This document shows positions 15,373 to 25,019 of a DNA stretch of 64,000 nucleotides, in pieces. Location: assembly GCF_900169265.1 (NCBI RefSeq), contig NZ_FXYX01000012.1, positions 1-64,000 of the forward strand, in the 5' to 3' direction. Both the position numbers and the translations under genes were made by a program. Below the pieces are notes generated by a model. The model was not told the DNA's origin. It ran no database searches and was given only the letters and a program-made list of their open reading frames with translations. Positions within the stretch are counted from its first letter, which is position 1, and each line of letters begins with the position of its first letter. Origin of the DNA: Brevibacterium iodinum ATCC 49514 (GTDB taxonomy: Bacteria; Actinomycetota; Actinomycetes; Actinomycetales; Brevibacteriaceae).

Positions 15373-16532
15373 GCTCCGCTCCTGGCCTGGGCGTCGGTGA
15401 GGATCTTCGTCCGGATCTGATCGGCCGGAGTCTGCTTGCTCGGTTCGAGGCGGTCGAGGACCTTCTGTGCGGGGAAGATGAGGTCCTGCTGGTCGAGGTC
15501 GGCCTTCTTCGCCTGCTCGGCCAGGCCCTTCGTTCCGATCGGGTAGCCGATGTAGTCGAGCTGGTCGACCGCGGTGTCCGGCGAGAGCATGTGGTTGATG
15601 AAGGCGTGCGCGGAATCCGGGTGCGGGGCGCCGGTGGCGATCGCCCAGCAGTCCATCCACAGATTCGCCGAGGGGGTCGGAAAGACGAACTTCCAGTTCT
15701 CCGGGTCCTTGACCTCGGTCAGGCCCTGCCTGGCGTCGCCGTTGAAGGCGTGCAGAAGAGTGAAGCTGCCCTGAATCATGCTCGTGGCGGCATTGCCGAC
15801 ATAGGCCTTCACGTTCGGAGCCAGATCGTCGACGATGATCTTCCGCGCCTTGTCGAGCTCTCCCTCGTCCTGAGTGTTGAGGCTGAAACCCTGTGCAGCC
15901 AGGGCGATCGCCGAGACCTCCCAGGGGTCCTCGAGCAGAGCGGTCGTCCCGGCCGCTTCCTTCTGTGCGGCATCGAGGAAGTCCTGCCAGCTGGTCAGCT
16001 CCCGGTCGATCTTCTTCGTGTTGTAGACGAATCCGGTGGTGCCCCACGCCTTGCAGATCGAGTACGTGTTGTCCGGGTCGAAGTACTGATGCGTGAAGTT
16101 CGGGTCCATGTGCTCGAAATTCGGGATCAGGCTGAGGTCGAGCTCCTGGAGCAGGTCATGTTCGAGCATCTGCGGAATGTTCGACCCCGTCGGCACAACC
16201 ACGTCGTATCCGGACGTCCCGCGTGAGGTCGAGAGCTTCGCCACGAGCTCCTCGTTCGACCCGTAGGCGTCGACCTGAACGAGGATGTCGTTCTTGGATT
16301 TGAACGCGTCGAGGAGTTCGGGATTGTCGTAGTCGCCCCAGGAGTAGAGGTTGAGCTTCGATTCGAGCTCTCCGTCTGTCGGCGGCGACGCGGCCATCTT
16401 CGTGGTCTTCCCGCAGGCGCTCAGCGCACCGAGGCCGACCACTCCGAACCCGGCCAACAGCGCTCGCCGGCTCAACCTCGCCGAGGCGGCCCGCGGCGCC
16501 AGGAATGTCACATCGGGTCCCTGCCGGACCAT
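15369..16532 (-). CDS. potD: Polyamine-type substrate-binding lipoprotein PotD
   Basis: This extracytoplasmic binding protein is the family's PotD/PotF type. A twin-arginine motif SRRALL is followed by a hydrophobic stretch and lipobox LSAC, so it is probably exported by Tat and lipid-anchored at Cys about residue 40. The mature part opens with LNLYSWGDYDNPELLDAF and includes SGYDVVVPTGSN, WGTTGFVYN and LDYIGYP, typical of the family. ATG 16532 sits 1 nt after the potA stop and gives a normal signal peptide; ATG 16577 would overlap potA by 44 nt. Which polyamine it binds cannot be read from sequence. Confidence 0.9.
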   Translation of the reverse strand: MVRQGPDVTFLAPRAASARLSRRALLAGFGVVGLGALSACGKTTKMAASPPTDGELESKLNLYSWGDYDNPELLDAFKSKNDILVQVDAYGSNEELVAKLSTSRGTSGYDVVVPTGSNIPQMLEHDLLQELDLSLIPNFEHMDPNFTHQYFDPDNTYSICKAWGTTGFVYNTKKIDRELTSWQDFLDAAQKEAAGTTALLEDPWEVSAIALAAQGFSLNTQDEGELDKARKIIVDDLAPNVKAYVGNAATSMIQGSFTLLHAFNGDARQGLTEVKDPENWKFVFPTPSANLWMDCWAIATGAPHPDSAHAFINHMLSPDTAVDQLDYIGYPIGTKGLAEQAKKADLDQQDLIFPAQKVLDRLEPSKQTPADQIRTKILTDAQARSGA

Positions 16533-16533
16533 T

Positions 16534-17721
16534 TCAGGCACCGTCTTCGACGGCGGCAGTGACCGCGCTCGGCTCATGGTCGTACACGGCGACGGCGTCG
16601 GCGTCCCAGCTCAGCCCCACCTCGGTGCCGGCGCTCATCGGCTCCCGCCCTGCGGCAGGCACGCGGGCGAGGATCTCGTCGTTGTCACCGACGACGATCA
16701 TGTACTGGATGACATCGCCCAAGAACGAATACGAGATCACGGAGCCGCGGGCCGTGTTCGCCTCCCCGGAGTTCTCACCTGCCGGGGCGACGTGCATCCG
16801 TTCGGGGCGGATGGCTGCGCGCACTCGGTCGCCGACCTCGAGATTCCGGGGCTCACCGGCGGCGGTGGCCGGTTTGAGTGTCAGCGTCGGGGCGGTGAGC
16901 ACGGCGTTGGCCGTGCGCAGGGTCGCGGCCGTCGAATCGGTGGACGCCACCTCGGCGGAGATGAAGTTCTGCTTGCCGATGAAGCCGGCGACGAAGCCGT
17001 TGTGCGGGTTCGCGTAGATGTCCTCACCGGAGCCGATCTGCTGGATGACGCCGTCGTACATGACGACGATGCGATCGCTCATCGCCAGCGCCTCATCCTG
17101 ATCGTGGGTGACGAAGACGAAGGTCGTGTCGAGCTTCGTGTGGAGGCGTTTGAGCTCGAGCTGCATCTCCTCCCGCAGCTTCCTGTCGAGCGCCGACATC
17201 GGCTCGTCGAGAAGGAGGACCTGCGGCCGGTTGACCAGCGCCCGGGCCAGGGCGATGCGCTGCTGCTGACCGCCGGAGAGCTGTTCGGGCTTGCGCCCGG
17301 CGAAGTCCTCCATCTGCACAAGTGCGAGGGCCTCGCGGACGCGCTGCGCGATCTCCGGTTTCGGGACCTTCGCCTGCTTGAGTCCGTAGGCGATGTTGTC
17401 GGCGATGTTCATATGCGGGAACAGCAGGTAGGACTGGAAGACCGTGTTGACCGGTCGGCGGTGCGGCGGCAGGGACACGATGTCCTTGCCGGCGAGCAGG
17501 ATCGCACCGTCGGTGGGGGTCTCGAAGCCGGCGATCATCCGCAGCAGGGTGGTCTTTCCGCAGCCGGAGGGGCCGAGCAGGGAGAGGAATTCGCCCTTGC
17601 GGACGCTCAGCTCAAGGCGTTCGATGGCGGTATTGTCGCCGAAGACCTTCTTCACACCTTGGATCTCGAGGTGGTCGAGTCCGGTCTGCGCAGAGGGCGC
17701 CGAGGTGGCTGTACTGGTCAT
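16534..17721 (-). CDS. potA: Polyamine-type ABC transporter ATPase PotA
   Basis: This 395-residue ATPase of the CUT/polyamine-type importer family shows Walker [11 protein letters not shown]-loop [11 protein letters not shown], signature LSGGQQQR, Walker [13 protein letters not shown] and switch VTHDQ. The C-terminal ~130 residues form the regulatory TOBE domain (RAAIRPERM..). The first polyamine gene, it begins 15 bp after the stop of the amidohydrolase gene, so the two are likely co-transcribed. Confidence 0.94.
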   Translation of the reverse strand: MTSTATSAPSAQTGLDHLEIQGVKKVFGDNTAIERLELSVRKGEFLSLLGPSGCGKTTLLRMIAGFETPTDGAILLAGKDIVSLPPHRRPVNTVFQSYLLFPHMNIADNIAYGLKQAKVPKPEIAQRVREALALVQMEDFAGRKPEQLSGGQQQRIALARALVNRPQVLLLDEPMSALDRKLREEMQLELKRLHTKLDTTFVFVTHDQDEALAMSDRIVVMYDGVIQQIGSGEDIYANPHNGFVAGFIGKQNFISAEVASTDSTAATLRTANAVLTAPTLTLKPATAAGEPRNLEVGDRVRAAIRPERMHVAPAGENSGEANTARGSVISYSFLGDVIQYMIVVGDNDEILARVPAAGREPMSAGTEVGLSWDADAVAVYDHEPSAVTAAVEDGA

Positions 17722-17736
17722 GATGGCCTTTCGTCT

Positions 17737-19455
17737 TCAGCTGGCTGAGCCGGTGGTGGTCGGGGCGGACGGCGTGGTTGGTTCCGGTGTGCGAGGCGGC
17801 AGGGCGTCGTGGACGAGGCGTCCGTCGCAGATCGTCAGTTCGTTCGTGATCTCCGCGATATCGGTCGGCGGCAGTTTGAAGGGATTGGCGCCGGCCAAGG
17901 CGAGGTTGGCCGGCCGACCGGGGCGGATGTGGCCGTTGTCGGCCGAGCGCAGCAGGCGTGCCGAACCTGCGGTGTAGGCACGCAGCGCCGTCATCAGATC
18001 GATGGCCTCGTCGGGCAGCAGCGGCGACTCATCCGCGGCGGTCGGGTGCGAGCGGTTGAGCGCGACATGGATCGCGTCCCACGGGTTCGCCGTCGATACC
18101 GGCCAGTCCGAACCCATCGCCAGATGGGTGCCGGAGCGGTTGAGAGACCCGAAGGGATAGAGCCAGCCGCTGCGCTCGGCACCGAGGAACGGCAGGTTGA
18201 GGTCGATCATCTGCTCGTCATAGCAGGCCCACAGCGCCTGCAGGTTCGCGGTGACGCCGAGTTCGGCGAAGCGGGGGACATCGGCGGGATCGACGACCTG
18301 GACGTGGGCGATATGGTGACGGCGTTCGCCGGTGTCAGCTGCGCCGGTCGTCCCGGTGCCGGCCGTGCCCTGGCTGCGGACAGCCTCGAAAGCGTCGAGG
18401 GCGGCCTTGACTGCGGCATCGCCGATCGCGTGGCAGTGGATGTCGAAACCGGCCGCATCGAGGGCCGCGAACGAGGCCTCGAGGTGGGCGCGAGTGAAAT
18501 AGCTCGTTCCGAAGCCGCCGCAGGTGCACGTGTATTCGGTCGTCATCGCCGCGGTCCGGGACTCGACGATCCCGTCGAGCATGAACTTCACCGAGGTGGC
18601 GCGGAAGCGTCCGTCGGAGCGTGCGAGATCAGTCAGTCGGGCCACTTCGGCGTCGATGTCCTCGACTCCGCGCCGCCACCACAGGCTGCCGACGACCTCG
18701 GACCGGAGCACGCCCGATTCCGCTGCCCCGACGTAGGTGTCGTACGGGTCGCGGTGGCCGCCGTAGTCGCCGACGATGGCGTCCATCCACGCGGTCACGC
18801 CGAGGGAGTTGAGGTAGCGCTGACCTTCGCGCAGACCGGCCAGGACCTCCTCATCGGAGGCGGCGGGAACGTGGGCTGAGACGAGGTCGATGGCCGATTC
18901 GTGCAGGCACCCGGTGGGACGGCCCGCGGAATCGGCGACGATGACGCCGCCGGCAGGTGCCGTGGACGTCTCGTCGAGTCCAGCTGCGGTCATCGCCTGC
19001 GTGTTCACCCATGCCGAATGGTGGTCGGCGCTGAGCAGGATCGCGGGCCTGTCGGGGCAGGCCTCGTCGAGGATGTCGGCGGTCGGGTCTCCTCCGGGAA
19101 AGTGGGCCATCGACCAGCCGCCGCCGATGACCCAGTCGTTCGCGGGGTCGGTCGCGCCGTCATCACGGGTCGTCTCGGCGACATAGTCGCGGATCATCTG
19201 CAATGCCGCTTCGAGGCTGTCCGCTCCGCTGATATCGCAGGCCAGGGCCTCCTGACCGCCGAAGGTCGTGTGCACATGCGCATCGACGAAGCCGGGAGTG
19301 AGCAGCTTGCCGTCGGCGTTGATCGTGCGCGACGCGGGCACAGCTGCGGGTCCGGTGCCGATCTCGGTGATGATCCCGTCGCGGATGCTCACACGATTCT
19401 CGGCGCGCAGAGCCTCACCGTCGAAGATCGTGACATCGAGGATATCGAGGTCCAA
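17737..19455 (-). CDS. Amidohydrolase, YtcJ/amidohydrolase-3 family
   Basis: This 572-residue metal-dependent hydrolase has the family start LLTPGFVDAHVHTTFGG (metal-binding HxH near residue 63), later HCHAIGDAA and HIAHVQVV, and near the end LAMGSDWPVSTANPWDAIHVA with the catalytic Asp. The C-terminal beta-sandwich part (RPGRPANLAL) follows. Relatives cleave N-acyl, amide or imide bonds; the substrate is not known. Since it leads the potADBC-amine oxidase operon, it may release an amine or process an acylated polyamine (inference). The start is TTG 19455, with Shine-Dalgarno GGGAGG 5-6 nt upstream. The tail is a Thr/Pro-rich stretch. Confidence 0.88.
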   Translation of the reverse strand: MDLDILDVTIFDGEALRAENRVSIRDGIITEIGTGPAAVPASRTINADGKLLTPGFVDAHVHTTFGGQEALACDISGADSLEAALQMIRDYVAETTRDDGATDPANDWVIGGGWSMAHFPGGDPTADILDEACPDRPAILLSADHHSAWVNTQAMTAAGLDETSTAPAGGVIVADSAGRPTGCLHESAIDLVSAHVPAASDEEVLAGLREGQRYLNSLGVTAWMDAIVGDYGGHRDPYDTYVGAAESGVLRSEVVGSLWWRRGVEDIDAEVARLTDLARSDGRFRATSVKFMLDGIVESRTAAMTTEYTCTCGGFGTSYFTRAHLEASFAALDAAGFDIHCHAIGDAAVKAALDAFEAVRSQGTAGTGTTGAADTGERRHHIAHVQVVDPADVPRFAELGVTANLQALWACYDEQMIDLNLPFLGAERSGWLYPFGSLNRSGTHLAMGSDWPVSTANPWDAIHVALNRSHPTAADESPLLPDEAIDLMTALRAYTAGSARLLRSADNGHIRPGRPANLALAGANPFKLPPTDIAEITNELTICDGRLVHDALPPRTPEPTTPSAPTTTGSAS

Positions 19456-19683
19456 GGCTGCCTCCCGACTGCAGTGTCGTGGCAGAGGCGGATGGCCGAG
19501 CCCGCTCTCTGAGTGTGTTGTGGATCACTGTGAAGTCACCTTATCCGAACTTCCCCCGTGATTCCACTGATTTCGTGGCAGAAATATGCGGCAACTGAGG
19601 GAAACTGCAACACGGATCGCCAGTAGCGCTGATTCAGCGTCTCACACTGCGATATTCGCACAGGAGTCGTTGGCGGCAATGGT

Positions 19684-19726
19684 GAAGCCGCGGGGCACCG
19701 ACTTGTCGTCGATGCCCCGCGGCTTC
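19684..19726. terminator. Terminator after the purD-purC fusion gene
   Basis: GAAGCCGCGGGGCA pairs with TGCCCCGCGGCTTC across a ~15-nt inner segment. It lies 24 bp after the minus-strand stop at 19750. The rest of 19456-19683 shows no gene. Confidence 0.8.
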
Positions 19727-19749
19727 TGTGGGGTTGAGAACTGCGCGCT

Positions 19750-21990
19750 TCAGCCGGGGAAGGTCTCTCCGGTGAGCTTCTCGAAAGCCTCGATATAGCG
19801 GGCACGGGTCTTCTCGACCACCTCGGCGGGCAGCGCCGGGGGAGGAGTGTCCGATGCCTTGTCCCAGCCGGATTCTTCGGTCAGCCAATCGCGGACGAAC
19901 TGCTTGTCGAAGCTCGACTGAGCCTTGCCTGCCTCATAGCCCTCGGCGTCCCAGAAGCGGGAGGAGTCCGGGGTGAGCACTTCGTCGCCGAGGACGACCG
20001 TGCCGTCGGGCAGGGTGCCGAACTCGAACTTCGTGTCGGCGAGGATGATCCCGCGTTCCCGGGCGATCTGCTCGGCACGCTGGTAGATCTCCACGGTCAG
20101 GTCGCGCAGCTTCTCTGCGGTCTCGGTCCCGACGGTCTCGGCGACGGCTTCGAAGCTGACGTTCTGATCGTGCTCGCCGAGCTCGGCCTTCGTTGCCGGA
20201 GTGAAGATCGGAGGCTCGAGGCGATCGGCCTCGACGAGTCCGGCCGGCAGCTGGATGCCGCACACGGACCCGGTGGCCCGGTAGTCCGACATTCCCGAAC
20301 CGGTGAGGTAGCCGCGGGCCACGCACTCGACGGGGACCATGGAGAGGTTCTGCACGATCAGCCCGCGGCCGGCCACGGCTTCGGGCACGTCTGAGCTGAT
20401 GACATGGTTGCCGATGACATCGGAGAGCTGGTCGAACCACCACAGGCTCAGTCCCGTGAGCACCTTGCCCTTGTCCGGGATCTCCGAGTCGAGGACCCAG
20501 TCATAGGCGGAGATCCGGTCCGAGGCGACCATGAGCAGCTGTTCGGCACTCGCTGCATCGGCGGCGTCGGCGGGAATGTAGAGGTCGCGGACCTTCCCCG
20601 AGTACACGTGCTTCCAGCCCGGCAGCACTGGGGCGACTGGTGCGGGGGCGGCGTATCCGGAGGCGAGCTCGATACGTCCGGCGGCGGCCGCCTCGGCGAT
20701 ATCGGTGCGGTGCTGCTCACCGTCCCACTTGATCTGGTCGACCGCTGCGTAGGCCCTCGCTCGCGCATCGTCGAGGTCGTCGCCGAGGGAGACGACGGAG
20801 AGCACGCGGCCGCCGGAGGTGACGATGTCACCGGTCTCGGCGATGTCCTTCGTGATCACGGCATCTTCGGGAGCGAATCCGCCGCTGGGACCGGTCGCGA
20901 GTTTCGTGCCCGCGTGCAGGACGCTGGTGTCGGGCAGGGTCGCGACGGTGCCGAGCCCGCGGATGATGTCGCCGGTGGTCGGAGTCCCCGGGTAGTTCTC
21001 GGCGGCCATGACCACTGTCACCGAGGAGCGCGGATCCCATTCGAGAGGCGCGGTCTCGTTCAGGCGTCCTTCGGCAGCGGCGAGCAGCGTCTGGCCCAGG
21101 GGGCTGGACAGGCGGGCGAGCACCGACTGGGTCTCCGGATCGCCGAAGCGGACGTTGAACTCGATGACGCGCAGACCCTTGCGCGTCAGCGCGAGGCCGC
21201 AGTAGAGGAGCCCGGTGAACGGGGTGCCGCGGCGGGCCATCTCATCGACGACGGGCTGGGCGACGGTGTCGATGATCTCGTCAACGGTGCCGGCAGGCAG
21301 CCACGGCAGCGGCGAATACGCGCCCATCCCGCCCGTGTTCGGGCCGGTGTCACCGTCTCCGATGCGTTTGAAGTCCTGAGCCGGGGCCAGGGGAACGGTG
21401 GTCGTGCCGTCGCAGAGGACGAACAGGGAGACCTCGGGGCCGTCGAGATAGTCTTCGATGACGACCCGGTCGGAGACTTCGAGGCAGGAGCTCGCATGCG
21501 TCATCGCGGCGTCGAAGTCATCGGTGACGACGACTCCCTTGCCGGCGGCCAGGCCGTCGGCCTTGACCACGTGCGGGGCGCCGAATTCGCGCAGCGCGGC
21601 CGCCGCCTCGTCGGTCGAATAGGCGACGACGGTGCGTGCAGTCGGCACGTTCGCGGACTCCATGACCTCCTTCGCGAACGCCTTCGAGCCTTCGAGGTGC
21701 GCGGCTTCCGCGCTGGGGCCGAAGACGGGGAAGGAGGCTTCGCGCAGAGCATCCGCAACTCCGGCGACCAGCGGGGCTTCGGGCCCGATGACGACGAGAT
21801 CGACGTCGAGGGTCTCAGCCAGCGCGGTCACGGCGGCGGCATCCGAGGCATCGACTGCCTCGGTGTGGGCGATCTGCGCGATACCGGGATTGCCGGGAGC
21901 GGCGATGACGGCGTCGACCTGCGGGTCGCGCGAGAGAGCGAGGACAAGGGCGTGTTCACGGGCGCCCGAACCGATGACAAGAACCTTCAC
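19750..21990 (-). CDS. purD-purC: PurD-PurC fusion: GAR synthetase / SAICAR synthase
   Basis: A single 746-residue frame joins two purine enzymes. Residues 1 to about 430 are phosphoribosylamine-glycine ligase (PurD, step 2): [15 protein letters not shown], the ATP-grasp core [21 protein letters not shown] and NVRFGDPE. After an Ala/Pro-rich linker (about 430-447), the rest is SAICAR synthase (PurC, step 8): [39 protein letters not shown] and [13 protein letters not shown]. Both halves look complete, with key motifs intact. The start is GTG 21990, 6 nt after TAGGCT with no Shine-Dalgarno (leaderless type). It diverges from the asparaginase gene, with 33 bp between start codons. Confidence 0.95.
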   Translation of the reverse strand: MKVLVIGSGAREHALVLALSRDPQVDAVIAAPGNPGIAQIAHTEAVDASDAAAVTALAETLDVDLVVIGPEAPLVAGVADALREASFPVFGPSAEAAHLEGSKAFAKEVMESANVPTARTVVAYSTDEAAAALREFGAPHVVKADGLAAGKGVVVTDDFDAAMTHASSCLEVSDRVVIEDYLDGPEVSLFVLCDGTTTVPLAPAQDFKRIGDGDTGPNTGGMGAYSPLPWLPAGTVDEIIDTVAQPVVDEMARRGTPFTGLLYCGLALTRKGLRVIEFNVRFGDPETQSVLARLSSPLGQTLLAAAEGRLNETAPLEWDPRSSVTVVMAAENYPGTPTTGDIIRGLGTVATLPDTSVLHAGTKLATGPSGGFAPEDAVITKDIAETGDIVTSGGRVLSVVSLGDDLDDARARAYAAVDQIKWDGEQHRTDIAEAAAAGRIELASGYAAPAPVAPVLPGWKHVYSGKVRDLYIPADAADAASAEQLLMVASDRISAYDWVLDSEIPDKGKVLTGLSLWWFDQLSDVIGNHVISSDVPEAVAGRGLIVQNLSMVPVECVARGYLTGSGMSDYRATGSVCGIQLPAGLVEADRLEPPIFTPATKAELGEHDQNVSFEAVAETVGTETAEKLRDLTVEIYQRAEQIARERGIILADTKFEFGTLPDGTVVLGDEVLTPDSSRFWDAEGYEAGKAQSSFDKQFVRDWLTEESGWDKASDTPPPALPAEVVEKTRARYIEAFEKLTGETFPG

Positions 21991-21996
21991 GCCACC

Positions 21997-22016
21997 AGCC
22001 TAAAGGGTCGTAGGCT
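21997..22016. promoter_or_regulatory. Back-to-back leaderless promoters (purD-purC and asparaginase)
   Basis: AGCCTA (21997-22002, TAGGCT on the minus strand) and TAGGCT (22011-22016) form an inverted repeat with an 8 bp spacer. The first ends 6 nt before GTG 21990; the second ends 7 nt before GTG 22024. The two promoters must overlap, so firing of one should compete with the other. Confidence 0.65.
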
Positions 22017-22023
22017 TGAGTGC

Positions 22024-23154
22024 GTGACCTTCTCGACTTTCACCCCCGTGCAGGCCGCCGAGCTCGCAGTCGTCGAGCGCTCCGGCTTCATCGAATCCCG
22101 GCACATCGGGTCCGCCGTCGTCCTCGACCCGGACGGATCACCGCTGATCAGTCTGGGCGCCCCCGACGCTGCAGTGTTCACACGCTCGAGTCTCAAACCG
22201 CTGCAGGCGATCGCGGCGATGAGCCTCGGGGCGCAGCTGACCGGACCCGCCGCGGCCCTGGCCGCCGCCTCGCACAAGTCCGAAGCCGGGCACGTCGAGG
22301 TCGTCGAATCGATGCTGGAGGCCGCCGGGCTGAGCGTGCCCGATCTGCAGTGCCCGTCCGCCCACCCTGCCGACGGAGCCTTCCGCCGCGAACTGCAGGA
22401 ACTCGCACGGACGCAGGGGGACGAGAACACCGACCCGCGCTCGCCCCTGTATTTCAACTGCTCCGGCAAGCACGCTGCGTTCCTCGCCGCCGCCCGCGCC
22501 ATCGGCGCCGACACCTCCACCTATCTGTCCCCGGACCACCCCGTGCAGCAGAAGGTCGCCGAGGTGGTCGCCGACTTCGCCTCAGAGGAACCGTCCGCGG
22601 TCGGCATCGACGGTTGCGGAGCCCCCGTGTTCGCGCTCAGCCTCACCGGCCTCGCCCGCGCCATCGGCCGCGTCATCCGGTTGGGCAGCAGCGATGACAC
22701 AGAGGATGACACAGAGAAGGAGGGAGCGTGGGCTGCCTATGAGAGCGAGGCTCGCACCCTCACCGAGGCGGTCTTCGCCGATCCGTGGACGATCGAAGGA
22801 CACGGCCGACCGAATTCGACCGTCATCGACAAGCTCGGCGTCTTCGCCAAGGGCGGGGCCGAAGGAGTCATCGTCATGGCCACCCGCTCCGGGTATGCCG
22901 TCGCCGTGAAATGCCTCGACGGGTCCTCGCGGGCCACCGGGCTCGTCGCCCTCACCCTGCTCCAGTGGGCGGGAGCGTTCGACGTTGAGCCGGGAGCCGC
23001 CTCGGCGTCGGGGAAGGATACGGTCGACGCCGTGATCGCCGCGATCACGGATCCGGTCACCGGAGGCACGGATTCCGAGGGGCGGACGAACGTTGTCGGA
23101 CGCCTGGAGCTCGGGGAAGATATTGCCACAATCGGTGAGAGGAAGAGGGACTGA
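22024..23154 (+). CDS. L-asparaginase II family protein
   Basis: This 376-residue protein belongs to the Rhizobium-etli-type asparaginase II family (PF06089), which hydrolyses asparagine to aspartate and ammonia. Evidence includes VERSGFIESRHIGSAV, TRSSLKPLQAIA (nucleophile-region Ser/Lys), NCSGKHAAFL, a DGCGAPVFALSL block and AKGGAEGV near the end. GTG 22024 is chosen because a leaderless -10 precedes it and homology starts just inside; the frame is open further upstream but without coding features. It overlaps the next gene by 1 nt (TGATG) and is the first of a probable four-gene operon. Confidence 0.9.
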   Translation: MTFSTFTPVQAAELAVVERSGFIESRHIGSAVVLDPDGSPLISLGAPDAAVFTRSSLKPLQAIAAMSLGAQLTGPAAALAAASHKSEAGHVEVVESMLEAAGLSVPDLQCPSAHPADGAFRRELQELARTQGDENTDPRSPLYFNCSGKHAAFLAAARAIGADTSTYLSPDHPVQQKVAEVVADFASEEPSAVGIDGCGAPVFALSLTGLARAIGRVIRLGSSDDTEDDTEKEGAWAAYESEARTLTEAVFADPWTIEGHGRPNSTVIDKLGVFAKGGAEGVIVMATRSGYAVAVKCLDGSSRATGLVALTLLQWAGAFDVEPGAASASGKDTVDAVIAAITDPVTGGTDSEGRTNVVGRLELGEDIATIGERKRD

Positions 23155-23555
23155 TGGCGATTCGCAGAAGGATCGACCCCGATCAGGGGCGCAGCGCACT
23201 CGAGATGTGGCTGACTCAGGCGAGGCTCGACGCAGCCCCGGCCGACCGGTCGACCATCGCCACCGCCGTGCGGTTCACCCTCGAGGAGCTCGCCTCCCGA
23301 GCCGAAGGCAACAGCGTCGAAGTCCGGGTCCCGCCGTTCGGCGTCACCCAATGCATCGCCGGACCCCGGCACACCCGCGGCACCCCGCCGAACGTCGTCG
23401 AGACCTCGGCCGAGGTGTGGCTGGGTCTGGTCACCGGACGCACCGACTTCCAGGCCGCGCTCGCCGCCGGCGACATCGAGGCCTCGGGGACCCGAGCCGA
23501 CCTCGGCGACTTCCTGCCCCTCTTCACCACCGCAGAACTCGAGGCCCGAGCATGA
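23154..23555 (+). CDS. Sterol-carrier-family (SCP-2/MDMPI-like) protein
   Basis: This 133-residue protein resembles the short 'sterol carrier family protein' group of Actinobacteria. VRFTLEELA, EVRVPPFGVTQCI, GTPPNVVETSAEVWLGLVTG and the final ASGTRADLGDFLPLF fit that family, which is related to the C-terminal domain of mycothiol-dependent maleylpyruvate isomerases. The function is unknown. The DinB-like N-terminal domain of full MDMPI proteins is absent. Start and stop both overlap the neighbours by 1-4 nt, so it is translated with the asparaginase and aldehyde dehydrogenase. Confidence 0.8.
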   Translation: MAIRRRIDPDQGRSALEMWLTQARLDAAPADRSTIATAVRFTLEELASRAEGNSVEVRVPPFGVTQCIAGPRHTRGTPPNVVETSAEVWLGLVTGRTDFQAALAAGDIEASGTRADLGDFLPLFTTAELEARA

Positions 23556-24994
23556 GCGCACAGATCACGCAGACGACGTCGTTCATCGGCGGGCGGCATG
23601 TGCCGTCCCTGCTCACCTACGCCAATATCGACCCGGCCACCGGAGGCCAGCTCGGCGATATCGCCCGCGCCGGAGCCGATGAAGTCGACCGGGCGGTGCA
23701 GGCTGCGGCGAAAGCGCAGCGGGAATGGAAGCGCTCGAGCCCGGAACAGCGCTCCCGCCTGCTCATCGCCACCGCCGCCGTCATCACCGCCAACCGCGAC
23801 GATCTGGCCCGCATCGAATCCGAGGACACGGGCAAACCGCTCACCCAGGCCTATGCCGACGTCGATGTGTGCGCCCGCTACTTCGAGTTCTACGGCCACA
23901 CCATCGAGTCCTACTACGGTCACGCGATCCCGCTGGCCGAGGACATGCACGTCTACACGCGCCGGGAGCCCTTCGGCGTCACCGGACACATCGTGGCCTG
24001 GAACTATCCGCTCCAGCTCATCGGCCGTGCCGCCGCCACCTCGCTGGCCACCGGCAACTGCGCCGTGGCCAAACCCGCGGATGAGACCCCGCGCTCGACC
24101 GTGCGGTTGGCTGAACTCATCCACTCCGTCGGCTTCCCGGCCGGAGCCTTCAACGTCGTCACCGGCCTCGGCGCGGAGGCGGGAGCGGCACTGAGCGCCC
24201 ACCCCGGAGTCGCACATCTGGGCTTCGTCGGGTCGACGCAGACCGGCTCGGCCATCGCCCGCGCCGCTGCCGATCGGGTCGTGCCCACGGTCCTCGAACT
24301 CGGCGGGAAGTCCGCGAACATCGTCTTCCCCGACGCCGATATCGAAGCGGCGATCCCGTCGCTGGTGCGCTCCATCATCCAGAACGCCGGGCAGACCTGC
24401 TCGGCCGGGTCCCGGCTCATCGTCCACCGTGACATCCACGCCGAGGTCGTCGAGAAGATGGCCGCCGCTATGGCGCAGGTGACCATCGGCTACGGTCTCG
24501 AGGACCCGATGCTCGGGCCCCTGATCTCGGCCAAGCAGCATGAGCGGGTGGACGGGTTCCTCTCCGAGGTCGGTTCCGGGCAGATCGTCACCGGCGGCAC
24601 ACGGCCCGACGGTCTGGCCGACGACCTTGCGGCCGGGGCGTTCATCACCCCGACCATCGTCGACTCCGTCGACCCGGCGTCCCGGATCGCCCAGGAAGAG
24701 GTCTTCGGCCCCGTCGTCGTGACCCTGCCGTTCGCCGACGACGATGAGGCCGTGGCGCTGGCCAACGGCACCGACTACGGTCTGGTCTCGGCCCTGTGGA
24801 CGCAGAACATCTCTCGTGCCCACCGTCTGGCCGCCGAGGTCGACGCCGGTCAGATCTTCGTCAACACCTACGGTGCCGGCGGGGGAGTAGAACTGCCCTT
24901 CGGCGGGTTCAAGAAGTCCGGCTACGGACGCGAGAAGTCCATCGAAGCCCTCGACGAATACACGCAGACGAAGACCGTCGCCATCAAACTGTGA
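23552..24994 (+). CDS. NAD(P)-dependent aldehyde dehydrogenase
   Basis: This 480-residue aldehyde dehydrogenase has the NAD-binding stretch IVAWNYPLQL, GFVGSTQTG, the catalytic Glu in LELGGKSANIVFPDA, the catalytic Cys in NAGQTCSAGSR, and EEVFGPVV plus PFGGFKKSGYGRE at the end. The nearest families act on betaine aldehyde, aminobutyraldehyde or similar amine-derived aldehydes. With an amine oxidase operon nearby this would fit polyamine breakdown (inference only; they are not in one transcript). ATG 23552 overlaps the previous stop (ATGA). Confidence 0.93.
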   Translation: MSAQITQTTSFIGGRHVPSLLTYANIDPATGGQLGDIARAGADEVDRAVQAAAKAQREWKRSSPEQRSRLLIATAAVITANRDDLARIESEDTGKPLTQAYADVDVCARYFEFYGHTIESYYGHAIPLAEDMHVYTRREPFGVTGHIVAWNYPLQLIGRAAATSLATGNCAVAKPADETPRSTVRLAELIHSVGFPAGAFNVVTGLGAEAGAALSAHPGVAHLGFVGSTQTGSAIARAAADRVVPTVLELGGKSANIVFPDADIEAAIPSLVRSIIQNAGQTCSAGSRLIVHRDIHAEVVEKMAAAMAQVTIGYGLEDPMLGPLISAKQHERVDGFLSEVGSGQIVTGGTRPDGLADDLAAGAFITPTIVDSVDPASRIAQEEVFGPVVVTLPFADDDEAVALANGTDYGLVSALWTQNISRAHRLAAEVDAGQIFVNTYGAGGGVELPFGGFKKSGYGREKSIEALDEYTQTKTVAIKL

Positions 24995-25019
24995 CTGTGC
25001 CGAAGAGGGCGGTGCTGAG

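Noticed and set aside
15373..16047. Upstream extension of the potB frame
   Set aside because: It lies antiphase within potD; the ATG at 15372 overlaps the potD stop and gives a normal PotB start.
20404..22023. Long open frame on the plus strand upstream of, and in frame with, asparaginase
   Set aside because: It is the antisense shadow of purD-purC; asparaginase homology begins at the GTG at 22024, next to a leaderless promoter.
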